A stretch of 64,000 bases of DNA from Hyphomicrobiales bacterium (GCA_017305715.1 JAFKKG010000021.1:1-64000); one strand, 5' to 3'; numbered from the stretch's first letter, positions 8,173 through 15,160 are shown. Numbers and translations: made by a program. The notes: generated by a model from the letters alone, not told the origin.

Positions 8173-8177
8173 ACGCC

Positions 8178-8312
8178 TCAGCTCAGGAGCAGCGCTGCAA
8201 ACATCCCGGCCAGCGTCAGCACGAGGCCGATGATGAGCATCGGCACGAGGCTGCTGCCGGAATAGGGACCGGCCTGGTCCTTGTTGGGAACGACACGGGC
8301 ACGGCTGCTCAT
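8178..8312 (-). CDS. 44-residue single-helix membrane peptide next to NsrR-linked haemoglobin
   Basis: A short ORF: a polar N-terminus (MSSRARVVPNKDQAGPYSG) and one hydrophobic helix (LVPMLIIGLVLTLAGMF, then AALLLS). CAGGAGCC precedes the ATG by five bases, and the start overlaps the haemoglobin stop in an ATGA arrangement. That overlap and the clean membrane-anchor design argue that it is real although very short. It should be made with the haemoglobin under the same NO-responsive control and sit in the inner membrane. Function unknown. Confidence 0.7.
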   Translation of the reverse strand: MSSRARVVPNKDQAGPYSGSSLVPMLIIGLVLTLAGMFAALLLS

Positions 8313-8776
8313 TGGACGGCTCCTGTTTCACGGCGCCGAAATCTCTCGCCGGGCGCCAGCATGACGCCCTGCCCGCCGGCGATGCCGAGTTCGAGGCTGG
8401 CCGCGATCCGCTGCGCCCGCTCGACGAAATGCGCCGCCGCCACCGGCGGACAGAGTTCGCGGGCGGTCATCTCGAACAGCGCAAGCCAGCGGTCGAAATG
8501 ACCGGCATCGACCGGCAGCGGCATGTGTTTCACCATCGGCGTGCCGTGGTAGCGGCCCGTCATCAGCGCCACCGACGACCAGAACGCGCACATCTGCTCT
8601 AGATGCGCCTCCCACTCCGAGATGCGCGCCTCGAACACCGGCGCCAGCATCGGATCGCGGCGGACTTTGGCGTAGAAGCCGTGCACCAGCCGCTCGATCA
8701 TGGCTTCGGTGATGCCGGTCCGTTCCATGATCCCGGCCGTGATCGCCTCGCGCCGCTCGGCCCCCGTCATCGCCAT
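8309..8776 (-). CDS. Group III truncated haemoglobin
   Basis: 155 residues in a shortened globin fold. Visible are FYAKVRRDPMLAPVFEARI, the stretch WEAHLEQMCAFWSSVALMTGRYHGTPM, and the F-helix region DAGHFDRWLALF supplying the proximal histidine. This pattern fits group III (P) truncated haemoglobins, which bind oxygen and NO. A second ATG two codons in is an equally good start with respect to AAGGAAAA. The gene diverges from nsrR across a perfect palindrome, implying induction by nitric oxide. The 44-residue peptide follows with overlap. Confidence 0.88.
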   Translation of the reverse strand: MAMTGAERREAITAGIMERTGITEAMIERLVHGFYAKVRRDPMLAPVFEARISEWEAHLEQMCAFWSSVALMTGRYHGTPMVKHMPLPVDAGHFDRWLALFEMTARELCPPVAAAHFVERAQRIAASLELGIAGGQGVMLAPGERFRRRETGAVQ

Positions 8777-8782
8777 TTTCCT

Positions 8783-8809
8783 TAAATAGGTATTTCAAAT
8801 ACCTATTTA
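8783..8809. promoter_or_regulatory. Perfect 27-bp palindrome, probable NsrR operator
   Basis: Each arm is 13 bases (left arm TAAATAGGTATTT) around a single central C, with no mismatch. It lies in the 76-bp gap between the divergent haemoglobin and nsrR genes, close to both starts. Rrf2-family NsrR proteins typically bind 11-1-11 palindromes ending in AAT-rich arms, so size, centre and position fit. The assignment to NsrR is inference from context. Confidence 0.8.
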
Positions 8810-8852
8810 GACGGCTATAGATGATCTGCCAAGTCACATTTTTGAGGGCACC

Positions 8853-9287
8853 ATGCGCCTGACATCGTTCACCGATTTTGCCCTGCGCGCGCTGATGCGG
8901 CTGGCCGGCGAGCCGGCGCGCTCCTTCGCGACCAACGAGATCGCCGCCGAGTTCGGCATCTCGCGCAATCATCTGGCCAAGGTGGTGCGGGATCTCGCCG
9001 ACAGTGGCTTCATTTCGACCCAGCGCGGCGCCGGCGGCGGCTTCAGCCTGGCGCGGCCGCCGCAATCGATCACGCTCGGCGAAGTCGTGCGCGCGCTGGA
9101 GGGCGAAGCGCTGGTCGAATGTTTTCGCGAGGATGGCGGCTCCTGCGCTTTGCTGCCGCGCTGCCGGCTGAAAGCCAAACTCGCCGCCGCGCGCGAAGCC
9201 TTTATGCGCGAGCTCGACGCCACCACGCTGGCGGAATGCGCCTATCCCGTGCGATCCAAGGCCACCCCGGCACGAGGTGTGGCATGA
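8853..9287 (+). CDS. nsrR: Rrf2-family iron-sulfur repressor NsrR
   Basis: 144 residues. It has an N-terminal winged helix (MRLTSFTDFALRALMRLA, then ISRNHLAKVVRDLADSGFI) and the RGAGGGFSLARPP wing. The three cluster-ligand cysteines C90, C98 and C104 lie in VECFREDGGSCALLPRC, the hallmark of NO-sensing NsrR/RirA-type regulators. GAGGG precedes the start. NsrR loses DNA binding when its Fe-S cluster is nitrosylated, derepressing NO-detoxifying genes. Here the likely targets are itself and the divergent truncated haemoglobin. The stop overlaps the next start (ATGA). Confidence 0.9.
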   Translation: MRLTSFTDFALRALMRLAGEPARSFATNEIAAEFGISRNHLAKVVRDLADSGFISTQRGAGGGFSLARPPQSITLGEVVRALEGEALVECFREDGGSCALLPRCRLKAKLAAAREAFMRELDATTLAECAYPVRSKATPARGVA

Positions 9288-9574
9288 AGGCAATCGAATT
9301 CGCCGATGGCGAAGTGGAGATCGACGCGTCGATCGTGGCCGAAGGCCTCGGGATCGCGCTGCCGCGGCTCAAGGAAGGCATGCGCAAGGGCACCATCACC
9401 AGCATGTCCGAACGCGGCATCGATGCCGATCAGGGCCGGCATCGCCTGACGTTCTTCTCCGAACACCGGCGCTTTCGGGTGGTGGTCGATGCGGCGGGCG
9501 CGATCGTGCAGCGCTCGACGGTCGATTTCGGGGATGCGACGCTGCCGAAATCGGTGCGGAAGCCGGGCGGCTAG
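9284..9574 (+). CDS. DUF6522-type protein, co-translated with nsrR
   Basis: 96 residues from the ATG that overlaps the nsrR stop. The sequence has FADGEVEIDASIVAEGLGI, LKEGMRKGTITSMSERGIDADQGRHRLTFFSEHRRFRVVVD and IVQRSTVDFG. I recognise this as the family now called DUF6522, small cytoplasmic proteins often found with NO or denitrification genes; that family name is from memory. No catalytic motif is evident. The stop codon overlaps that of the convergent SET gene. Translational coupling suggests a role in, or modulation of, the NO response. Confidence 0.7.
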   Translation: MKAIEFADGEVEIDASIVAEGLGIALPRLKEGMRKGTITSMSERGIDADQGRHRLTFFSEHRRFRVVVDAAGAIVQRSTVDFGDATLPKSVRKPGG

Positions 9575-10338
9575 GCCGATGCGCGGCTTGCCGCGGCCCG
9601 GCGGGGTTTTGCGAGAATGCCGGATTTTGCGGTCCGGCTCTTGGGGGCGTGGCCGTTGAGCGATTTTCCGTTCAAGGACTTGCCATTCAAAGCCTTGCCA
9701 TTCAAAGCCTTGCCATTCAAAGCCTTGCCATTCAAAACCTTGCCGTTCAGGTGCGCGCCGTTGGCGTTGCTGTTCAGCTTCTGCGCCGCCTTCTCCTTGA
9801 CCTTTTCCCGGGCCTTGCGCGCGCCGGCCGCCTTTGCCTTGCGCTTCTCGGCCTCCTTCAGCGCCTTGCGCTCGGCCTTGGCCTTGAGACGAAGCTTTTC
9901 CGCCCTCGCCTCGGCGCGCTTCTTCTTGCGCTTCTTTTCGCACGCCACGCATTTGCAGCCGATCGGCTTCAGATAGGCTTTGAAATAATCCGTGCCGTAA
10001 TCGTAATTGATCTCGTCGCCGGGCTCGATGTCCTTGATGGCGCGGATGAAGACCTTGCGCTTGCGTGGGCGGACGTCGGATTCGGCGTTCGGCTTGCAGG
10101 CGTGGTTGATGTAGCGGGCGACGTTCTCGCGCACCGAGCCGTCGATGGTCCAGCGGTTGGTCAGCTCGAACAGATATTTGTTTTCGATCGCGTCGTCTTT
10201 TTTCTTCTTCGAATCCAGCAATGGCCCAAAATAGCGGATGATCTTGGTGCCCTTCTTGATCGGCTTGGTGGCGAAGAGGCCAAGTCCGGTGGGGGAGCGA
10301 CCGACGCGATAGGGTTTGTTCGGGGAGATGGTGGGCAT
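9571..10338 (-). CDS. SET-domain protein with Lys-rich tail and LNGK repeats
   Basis: 255 residues. The SET lysine-methyltransferase core covers about residues 8-118, with the knot-forming motifs RYINHACKPN (75-84) and GDEINYDYG (107-115). A post-SET zinc-type cluster follows at C128, C130 and C133. Downstream comes a Lys/Arg/Ala-rich segment (about 134-190), then seven 5-residue repeats of the form LNGK(A/S/V), then a basic C-terminus. Bacterial SET proteins are a minority class that can methylate lysines, including those of DNA-associated proteins. The tail looks disordered and could bind nucleic acid. Substrate unknown. Confidence 0.87.
   Translation of the reverse strand: MPTISPNKPYRVGRSPTGLGLFATKPIKKGTKIIRYFGPLLDSKKKKDDAIENKYLFELTNRWTIDGSVRENVARYINHACKPNAESDVRPRKRKVFIRAIKDIEPGDEINYDYGTDYFKAYLKPIGCKCVACEKKRKKKRAEARAEKLRLKAKAERKALKEAEKRKAKAAGARKAREKVKEKAAQKLNSNANGAHLNGKVLNGKALNGKALNGKALNGKSLNGKSLNGHAPKSRTAKSGILAKPRRAAASRASA
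9646..9750 (-). repeat. Seven-unit 15-bp tandem repeat inside the SET gene
   Basis: Units of the form TTCAAAGCCTTGCCA (plus strand) encode LNGKV, three LNGKA, two LNGKS and LNGHA. The central units are identical at DNA level, pointing to recent slippage and probable length variation among strains. Confidence 0.85.
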
Positions 10339-10511
10339 GACCTGATGACAGACGCGCGTGGAACGAGGATGACGAAGGCGTCCTTCTAGGACGATTCCGC
10401 GGCTGTGTCAGGTATTTCGCGCGGCTTCCTTGAACCTTCCCCAGATTGCACACGTCTGAAGGGGCATGGTTCCCAGGGACGGCAGGGGGAACGTCAAGGA
10501 GACGCCAAGGG

Positions 10512-11129
10512 ATGAAACGCTTCCAATACCTGCGTCTTGCGGCATCGGCCTGTGCGGCAGGCGCCTTGTTTGGGCCGCTTTCACCGGCAAATGCCCAGAC
10601 ATTCAGCAGCAGCTACACGTCGACCGCGCCAAAGCATTGCCGCATGATCGGCAAGCCCAGCGAGCTCGATGGCAGCACGAGCCGGGTTTGTCCGGGCAAG
10701 GCGGGCCTGATCGTGTCGATCAGCGAGGACGATCTGCGCGAAACCGTCTCGGTCGGCCGGAGCCGCGCCGCGGCGGCCAGGGAGCCGGCTGCACGAAGCG
10801 GGTTCGGCCCCTTCAACTCGACCACCCACACCGTCGAATGGCGCGCCGTCGGCGGCAAGCCCTTTGCCATCATCCAGCGCTGGCACATCGCCGACAACAA
10901 CGACCCGGACAAGGACGGCCGGCCGACCGCCAAGCCGATGCTGGCGGTGACACGGCTGCCACCCGGCGAGGTCTGCCACGTCGCCTACGTCGACGCGCAG
11001 GCCAACCAAAATCCCAACGAACTCGCCCGCAAGGCCGCCGATGACCTCGCCCGCAATTTCCAATGCGGCAAGGACGAGGTGAAGGTGATCGGCGAGAGCG
11101 GCCGCGCCGTGAGCATGGCGAAGCGGTAG
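10512..11129 (+). CDS. Secreted hypothetical protein with signal peptide
   Basis: 205 residues; the start is supported by CAAGGAGACGCC upstream. A Sec signal peptide is evident (MKRFQYLRLAASACAAGALF, cleavage probably after SPANA-QT). The mature protein has cysteines in APKHCRMIG, SRVCPGKAG, GEVCHVAY and NFQCGKDE, which could form two disulfides. It contains THTVEWRAVGGKPFAIIQRWH and ends in a basic stretch. No family recognised; likely periplasmic. It stands alone between the convergent SET gene and the PEP-CTERM gene. Confidence 0.75.
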   Translation: MKRFQYLRLAASACAAGALFGPLSPANAQTFSSSYTSTAPKHCRMIGKPSELDGSTSRVCPGKAGLIVSISEDDLRETVSVGRSRAAAAREPAARSGFGPFNSTTHTVEWRAVGGKPFAIIQRWHIADNNDPDKDGRPTAKPMLAVTRLPPGEVCHVAYVDAQANQNPNELARKAADDLARNFQCGKDEVKVIGESGRAVSMAKR

Positions 11130-11243
11130 GCCCACCACATCGCGCGATGGCCGTTACAGCCGCGACATCCGCCATTCACAAATCCTGCGCATTCGGTGAT
11201 GTAATCTTCGCTTGCCATCTTTTTCAGCAAAGAGGTCGAAGCG

Positions 11244-11753
11244 ATGCGATTTTCGAATGTCTTGCGGTGCCTTGCGGTCTCGACGCTGCTGTCCTTCTTC
11301 GCCCCTTCAGCAAACGCCGCACCGTATACGTTTGCGGTGGATTTCAAGGCAGGTACGGACTTCAGTTTCACGCTGGACAGTTCGCCGACGCCTGATTTCG
11401 TAAACCCCGGAATCGCATTTGGCATATTCGACGTGCCGACGACGATCGGCACATTCAGCGAAATCTATTTCTATTCACCCGTGATCGGCAACGGCTTCAC
11501 GATATTGGACGGCAACGTCTCTTTCCTGGACACCTTATCTCAACTGCCGTTCTATGCGGGGCCGGAAAACGCCCCCCATTTTCTGACGGGGACCTACGCC
11601 TTCTCAAATTTGTTTGGCGACGAGATCGGTTCACTGACGATTTCTGCGGCCGTACCCGAACCTTCCACCTGGGCCATGATGATCCTCGGGTTCTTGGGTA
11701 TCGGCGTCATGACCTTTCGCAGGCGCAAGCGCCCGCCCGCGGTTGCAGCCTGA
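11244..11753 (+). CDS. PEP-CTERM sorting-signal protein
   Basis: 169 residues. It has an N-terminal signal peptide (MRFSNVLRCLAVSTLLSFF, cleavage near SANA-AP), a beta-rich domain of about 110 residues, and a textbook C-terminal PEP-CTERM signal: VPEPSTWAMMILGFLGIG followed by the membrane helix and RRRKR near residues 137-165. Such proteins are processed by an exosortase and exported to the cell surface or matrix. No exosortase gene lies in this window. A strong candidate terminator overlaps the gene end, so it is monocistronic. Confidence 0.9.
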   Translation: MRFSNVLRCLAVSTLLSFFAPSANAAPYTFAVDFKAGTDFSFTLDSSPTPDFVNPGIAFGIFDVPTTIGTFSEIYFYSPVIGNGFTILDGNVSFLDTLSQLPFYAGPENAPHFLTGTYAFSNLFGDEIGSLTISAAVPEPSTWAMMILGFLGIGVMTFRRRKRPPAVAA

Positions 11754-11804
11754 CCATCTCCACATGCGTGAATACAGGAGGCTGGCTCCGGGCGGTCTTT
11801 TTTT
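11733..11804 (+). terminator. Rho-independent terminator after the PEP-CTERM gene
   Basis: CCGCCCG plus CAGCCT on the 5' side pair with AGGCTG plus CGGGCGG on the 3' side, followed by TCTTTTTTT. The 5' arm lies in the last codons of the gene. Confidence 0.65.
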
Positions 11805-12132
11805 AGCCGATACACACGCACGACGCCTGGCTTTCTCCAGCCGTTACCCCGGGGCGGGTCTTGCAAAGACGCCTTTTGGCCTCCCAGACGTCACCCAACC
11901 TGAAATATACTATCGTAGCATTCATCAACCTTGGATAGGCGCGACAAGACTGCGACTTCCGCCAACCTACGGTAGCCGGCGCCGTCACACTACCGCCCTC
12001 CCCCAAAAGCCGGTATGGTCGCCGGCAAAAAAGCGGGGACCTGCATCACGGACACGGGCTCCAACCCGCCCTCCACGTAAAATACAGCTTCAATCGATTA
12101 CGCCACAATTTTAGATAGATCACAGTATCAGT
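11805..12132. other. Intergenic region, no gene seen
   Basis: About 330 bases of lower-complexity sequence between the PEP-CTERM terminator and the coiled-coil gene. An open frame crosses it but lacks a ribosome site and overlaps the terminator. No promoter is identified with confidence. Confidence 0.4.
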
Positions 12133-13536
12133 ATGTGGTTTCCGATCATCGCGTGGATAGTCCTGTTCAGCGCTTGCGCATTTTTTGCAGGCGCAACCCT
12201 GGGACTTGATCCCGGCCAGATATCGATCCAGTTCTCGGCATTGCCGGCCTCCCAGCGGTTCGCGCTCGGCGCCATCATCCTGACGACGCTGTCGCTGATC
12301 GGCTCGTCGGTATGGCAAGCCTACAGCCTGGCGCGCCAGAACAAATTGTTGCGCGATCGCCTGCGGGGGTTGCGACAGGGCGTCGTGGCCGCGCATGAGG
12401 CGCAGGCTGGATTCGACTCGTCGGTCCAGGCCATCGCCAAAAGCGACCCCGAAGAAGCCATCGGATCGCTTCAGGCGACGCTCGCGGACACCGAGAAACG
12501 GGTGGCGATGCAGCAGAGCCGCTACGACTCGGTTGATCTGCATGAACGGCTGGAGGAGATCCGGCGCCGCCAGCAAGCCCTTCGGGAGACGGTCGGCGTG
12601 GTGTCGGAAAAGCGCCGGGTTGCCGAACCTGTGTTCAGCGAATTGAAGGACCGGCTGCGCCAGCTCGAGCGCTGGCTGATTGAACTCGAGACCGACGACA
12701 ACAAGAAAAATCTCGGCGATCGCCTCAACGAATTGAACCAGGATGTCGCCGTGATCCACGCCCGTCATGGCGCGGTGCAGCAGTCACTGGCGACGCTCTA
12801 CCGGTTCAAGGAAGAGTTCGCCAAGGCCCACGCCGAGCTTGCGCCCGTGCGCGCGCCGGAAACGGGGATCAACGCGCTGATCGGCGAACTGCGCGCTTCC
12901 GGCGATCAGCTCACCAAAATGCTCGACGAACTCGAATCCAGCGGCGATGAAAAGCTCAGCCTGCGCGTCGAAAACCTTTCCCGGAACAAGCTCGATATCG
13001 AGCACCGGGTCGCCCAGATCGATGACAGCTTCAATGTTCTGGACAGCATTCGCGTCGACCTGGAAGAACTCAGGGAACGCCGGGCGCATCTGGAGCGCTC
13101 GCTTGCGGCGATCGAGACGGATTCCAGCGGTGCGAGCCTGCTCGATCGCCAGAACGCCATGAACGAATTCATCGTCGACTGCCGGTTGCGCCTCAGGAAC
13201 CTGCAGGATTTTTCGGCGACGCTCGGCCAGTTCAAGGAGGAATTGGCCGCGTCCCAGGCCGGGCTGACACCCCTGCAAGGACCGGTCTACGGCATCGAGG
13301 CACTGATCGCCGAAGTGAATGCCGGTCACGCGCTGCTGAGCAGGACTCTCGGCGAGATCGAACTGAGGGGCGACGAAAAACTCACCTCGCGCGTCGAGGC
13401 GATCGCCGCCGGCAAGGTCGAGATCGACGAGCGGGTGTCGAAGGTTTTTGAAGACTTTCAAAAACTCGATTCGATGCGCAAGAACATCGGCGAGGTGTTC
13501 ACGAGCATCCGAGGCACCCTCAATCGGATTGGGTGA
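12133..13536 (+). CDS. Membrane-anchored coiled-coil protein, unknown function
   Basis: 467 residues. Two N-terminal hydrophobic helices (FPIIAWIVLFSACAFFAGA and FALGAIILTTLSLIGSSVW) are followed by about 380 residues of charged, heptad-rich sequence, so a membrane-tethered coiled coil is predicted. Internal duplication is visible: LYRFKEEFAKAHAELAPVRAPETGINALIGEL resembles LGQFKEELAASQAGLTPLQGPVYGIEALIAEV. No ribosome site is evident before the ATG. The final 52 codons plus 49 bases of downstream sequence are duplicated about 1.25 kb further on. Function unknown. Confidence 0.7.
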   Translation: MWFPIIAWIVLFSACAFFAGATLGLDPGQISIQFSALPASQRFALGAIILTTLSLIGSSVWQAYSLARQNKLLRDRLRGLRQGVVAAHEAQAGFDSSVQAIAKSDPEEAIGSLQATLADTEKRVAMQQSRYDSVDLHERLEEIRRRQQALRETVGVVSEKRRVAEPVFSELKDRLRQLERWLIELETDDNKKNLGDRLNELNQDVAVIHARHGAVQQSLATLYRFKEEFAKAHAELAPVRAPETGINALIGELRASGDQLTKMLDELESSGDEKLSLRVENLSRNKLDIEHRVAQIDDSFNVLDSIRVDLEELRERRAHLERSLAAIETDSSGASLLDRQNAMNEFIVDCRLRLRNLQDFSATLGQFKEELAASQAGLTPLQGPVYGIEALIAEVNAGHALLSRTLGEIELRGDEKLTSRVEAIAAGKVEIDERVSKVFEDFQKLDSMRKNIGEVFTSIRGTLNRIG

Positions 13537-13585
13537 GGTCAGCGCCGGGCCTCGATGGCAACAGGGCGGGCTGCTCGGCGCGCGA

Positions 13586-13716
13586 GCCGGCCACAACGCA
13601 AACGTGGCCTGCGCTATTCAACGCCCATGTCGAATGATCGTGGCGCTTGCTAACGATGACCCCGTACCAATTGACTCAGAATGGCGGATTACGCCTTCGG
13701 CTCAATCCGCCCTACG
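13586..13716 (+). repeat. About 130-bp direct repeat, copy A
   Basis: Near-identical to 14194-14322: both run from ACAACGCAAACGTGGCCTGC through ATTCAACGCCCATGTCG to ATTGACTCAGAATGGCGG and end in the hairpin GGCGGATTACGCC...AATCCGCCCTACG. Only a few substitutions separate the copies. It starts exactly where the duplicated coiled-coil 3' end stops. Confidence 0.85.
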
Positions 13717-13917
13717 CGCTGATAGGATTTTAGCAAACGGATTTTTGGCCAATTTCATTGCCTCTGCAGCGCGCAGCAAGCGCTCTCGATTCGTCATGTA
13801 GGCTCGACAAAACCGTCGGACAAAACGTCGCCGGCGATAAGCCGTTCGGTCCGGCGCTGGCTCACGCCACCAGTATTTCTCGTACCAGGATGGGTCGACC
13901 TGAAAGGGGATGAACAT
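13702..13917 (-). CDS. Small basic protein MFIPFQVDPSWYEKYW, possible remnant
   Basis: 71 residues beginning MFIPFQVDPSWYEKYWWREP. The FPFxVDPSWYExYW opening is one I associate with short rhizobial proteins of unknown function, which supports this start inside a longer open frame. The rest is Arg-rich (RRRRFVRRFCRAYMTNRERLLRAAEAMK). The final few codons lie inside the direct repeat at 13586-13716, so the natural C-terminus may have been replaced. The ribosome site is weak. Confidence 0.45.
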   Translation of the reverse strand: MFIPFQVDPSWYEKYWWREPAPDRTAYRRRRFVRRFCRAYMTNRERLLRAAEAMKLAKNPFAKILSARRAD

Positions 13918-14157
13918 GACGTGCTTCTGCCGGAGTCGGTTGCATTTCGCGCTTGACGAGTACGCTTTCTGAACCGAATGCGCTCGCGGGAAACGGACTC
14001 CAATGTTGGTTCGGCCGCGGCTGCAGAGGTCGCCGGCTATCGGCCCTGCCTTGGATGCCGACCCGAAACAGCGCCATTCTCTCCGGCGTGGAGGGGGTCT
14101 GGAACGACAGTCGACCGGGCTATGCGGCTGATCCATATGGGCGCGATTGATAAGCCC

Positions 14158-14190
14158 GTAGGGCGGATTGAGCCGAAGGCGTAATCCGCC
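14158..14190 (-). repeat. Inverted copy of the GGCGGATTACGCC hairpin element
   Basis: GTAGGGCGGATTGAGCCGAA continuing to GGCGTAATCCGCC is the exact reverse complement of the hairpin ending copy A (13684-13716). It lies directly before repeat copy B, giving three such elements in 0.65 kb. Confidence 0.85.
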
Positions 14191-14193
14191 GCG

Positions 14194-14322
14194 CCGGCTA
14201 CAACGCAAACGTGGCCTGCGCTATTCAACGCCCATGTCGAATGATCGTGGCGCTTGCTAGCGATGAGCCCGCACCAATTGACTCAGAATGGCGGATTACG
14301 CCTTCGGCTAATCCGCCCTACG
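14194..14322 (+). repeat. About 130-bp direct repeat, copy B
   Basis: Second copy of the sequence at 13586-13716, about 0.6 kb downstream in the same orientation, with a handful of substitutions. The dehydratase 3' fragment begins about 35 bases further on. Confidence 0.85.
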
Positions 14323-14356
14323 GGCTGCACCCGCGGGGCATTCCATCCAGCAGCGT

Positions 14357-14557
14357 TCAAAACGCCTTCGCCGCCTCCGGCCGATGCTTGTTGTTCGGAT
14401 CGGCCAGCGCGGTGCAGTTGAGTTCGTTCTTGTTGAGATCGGCGATGATCTCGTCGCCGTCCTCGACAAAGGCGATCGGCCCGCCAAGGCCGGCTTCGGG
14501 GCCGACATGGCCGATGATGAGGCCGACCGATCCGCCGGAGAAGCGCGCGTCGGTCAT
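14357..14557 (-). pseudogene. Duplicated 3' fragment of the IlvD/Edd dehydratase gene
   Basis: The frame reads [40 protein letters not shown] and [14 protein letters not shown], then jumps to [12 protein letters not shown]. This matches the C-terminal part of the dehydratase at 17371-19239 almost residue for residue, but the intact gene has about 70 extra residues between ALADP and NKHRPDAAKAF. It is a partial copy with an internal deletion, no upstream coding region and no start signal. Same strand as the parent gene, about 3 kb away. Confidence 0.88.
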
Positions 14558-14565
14558 CAGTTCGC

Positions 14566-14633
14566 GTAGGGCGGGTTCTCTTTAATCCGCCGCGTGATTG
14601 CAAGGATGGCGGGTTAAAGAGAACCCGCCCTAC
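14566..14633. repeat. Inverted repeat with 26-bp arms (GTAGGGCGGGTTCTCTTTAA)
   Basis: The left arm 14566-14591 and right arm 14608-14633 are reverse complements with one mismatch, separated by 16 bases. A further copy of the right arm with one change lies at 15077-15102. The element joins the dehydratase fragment to the coiled-coil fragment. Confidence 0.85.
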
Positions 14634-14637
14634 AGCT

Positions 14638-14841
14638 CTCACCTCGCGCGTGGAAGCGATCGCCACCAGCAAGACCGAGATCGACGAGCGGGTTGCGAAG
14701 GTTTTCGAGGATTTCCAGAAGCTCGATTCGACGCGCAAGAATATCGGCGAAGTGTTCACGAGCATCAGGGGTACCCTCAACCGGATTGAGTGAGGTCAGT
14801 GCGGCCCTCGATGGCAACGGGGCGGGCTGCTCGGCGCGCGA
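14638..14841 (+). pseudogene. Duplicated 3' end of the coiled-coil gene
   Basis: Closely matches 13381-13585: both start CTCACCTCGCGCGT, encode the last 52 codons of the coiled-coil protein (KVFEDFQKLDS, KNIGEVFTSIRGTLNRI), and continue past the stop (TGA at 14791 here) through GGCGGGCTGCTCGGCGCGCGA. There is no start codon or upstream frame. The substitutions are mostly synonymous, so the copy was either recent or kept similar by gene conversion. Confidence 0.88.
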
Positions 14842-15002
14842 ACTATGGCTAGGCAAGCCACGCCTCCTACCCGCAAGACCGATCCGGTCTCGCTCCCAAC
14901 AGCCTCGGACGCCGCGTAAGGGAAACTTGGTGGATCAGCCGGATGCGTTGGCCATGTTTCTTGACGGCGTCGGCAAAGCTCTGCGCGCATATTACGCAGG
15001 TG

Positions 15003-15051
15003 ATTACGGTAACCGTGCACTAAATTGAATTTAGTGCACGGTCACCGTAAT
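15003..15051. repeat. 49-bp near-perfect palindrome
   Basis: 24-base arms (left arm begins ATTACGGTAACCGTGCAC) flank a single G; only one position mismatches. It would extrude as a long hairpin or act as a two-fold protein site. No gene starts or ends close by on either side except the secreted-protein gene ending at 15161. Confidence 0.85.
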
Positions 15052-15076
15052 TAGTAATTAGTGCTTCACGTGAGAT

Positions 15077-15102
15077 GGCGGGTTAAAGAGAACCCGCGCT
15101 AC
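15077..15102. repeat. Third copy of the GGCGGGTTAAAGAGAACCCGC element
   Basis: Same sequence as 14608-14633 apart from a C-to-G change near the end. The arms GCGGGTT and AACCCGC make a small hairpin by themselves. Confidence 0.8.
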
Positions 15103-15160
15103 GGGCTTAACGCGATCCAACGCCAAAGCTCGCTACCGTGTGTGGCCATTCAGGCGCGCC

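Noticed and set aside
9646-9750. Possible CRISPR-like repeat
   Set aside because: Fifteen-base units without spacers, inside and in frame with the SET gene.
11743-12114. 123-codon open frame after the PEP-CTERM gene
   Set aside because: Starts inside the terminator hairpin, has no ribosome site and no recognisable motif.
13586-14322. Possible insertion sequence bounded by the 130-bp repeats
   Set aside because: No transposase-like reading frame between or near the repeats, and they are direct rather than inverted.
14693-15028. 111-codon frame over the coiled-coil fragment
   Set aside because: Runs out of frame with the duplicated gene end and across the 49-bp palindrome; not supported.
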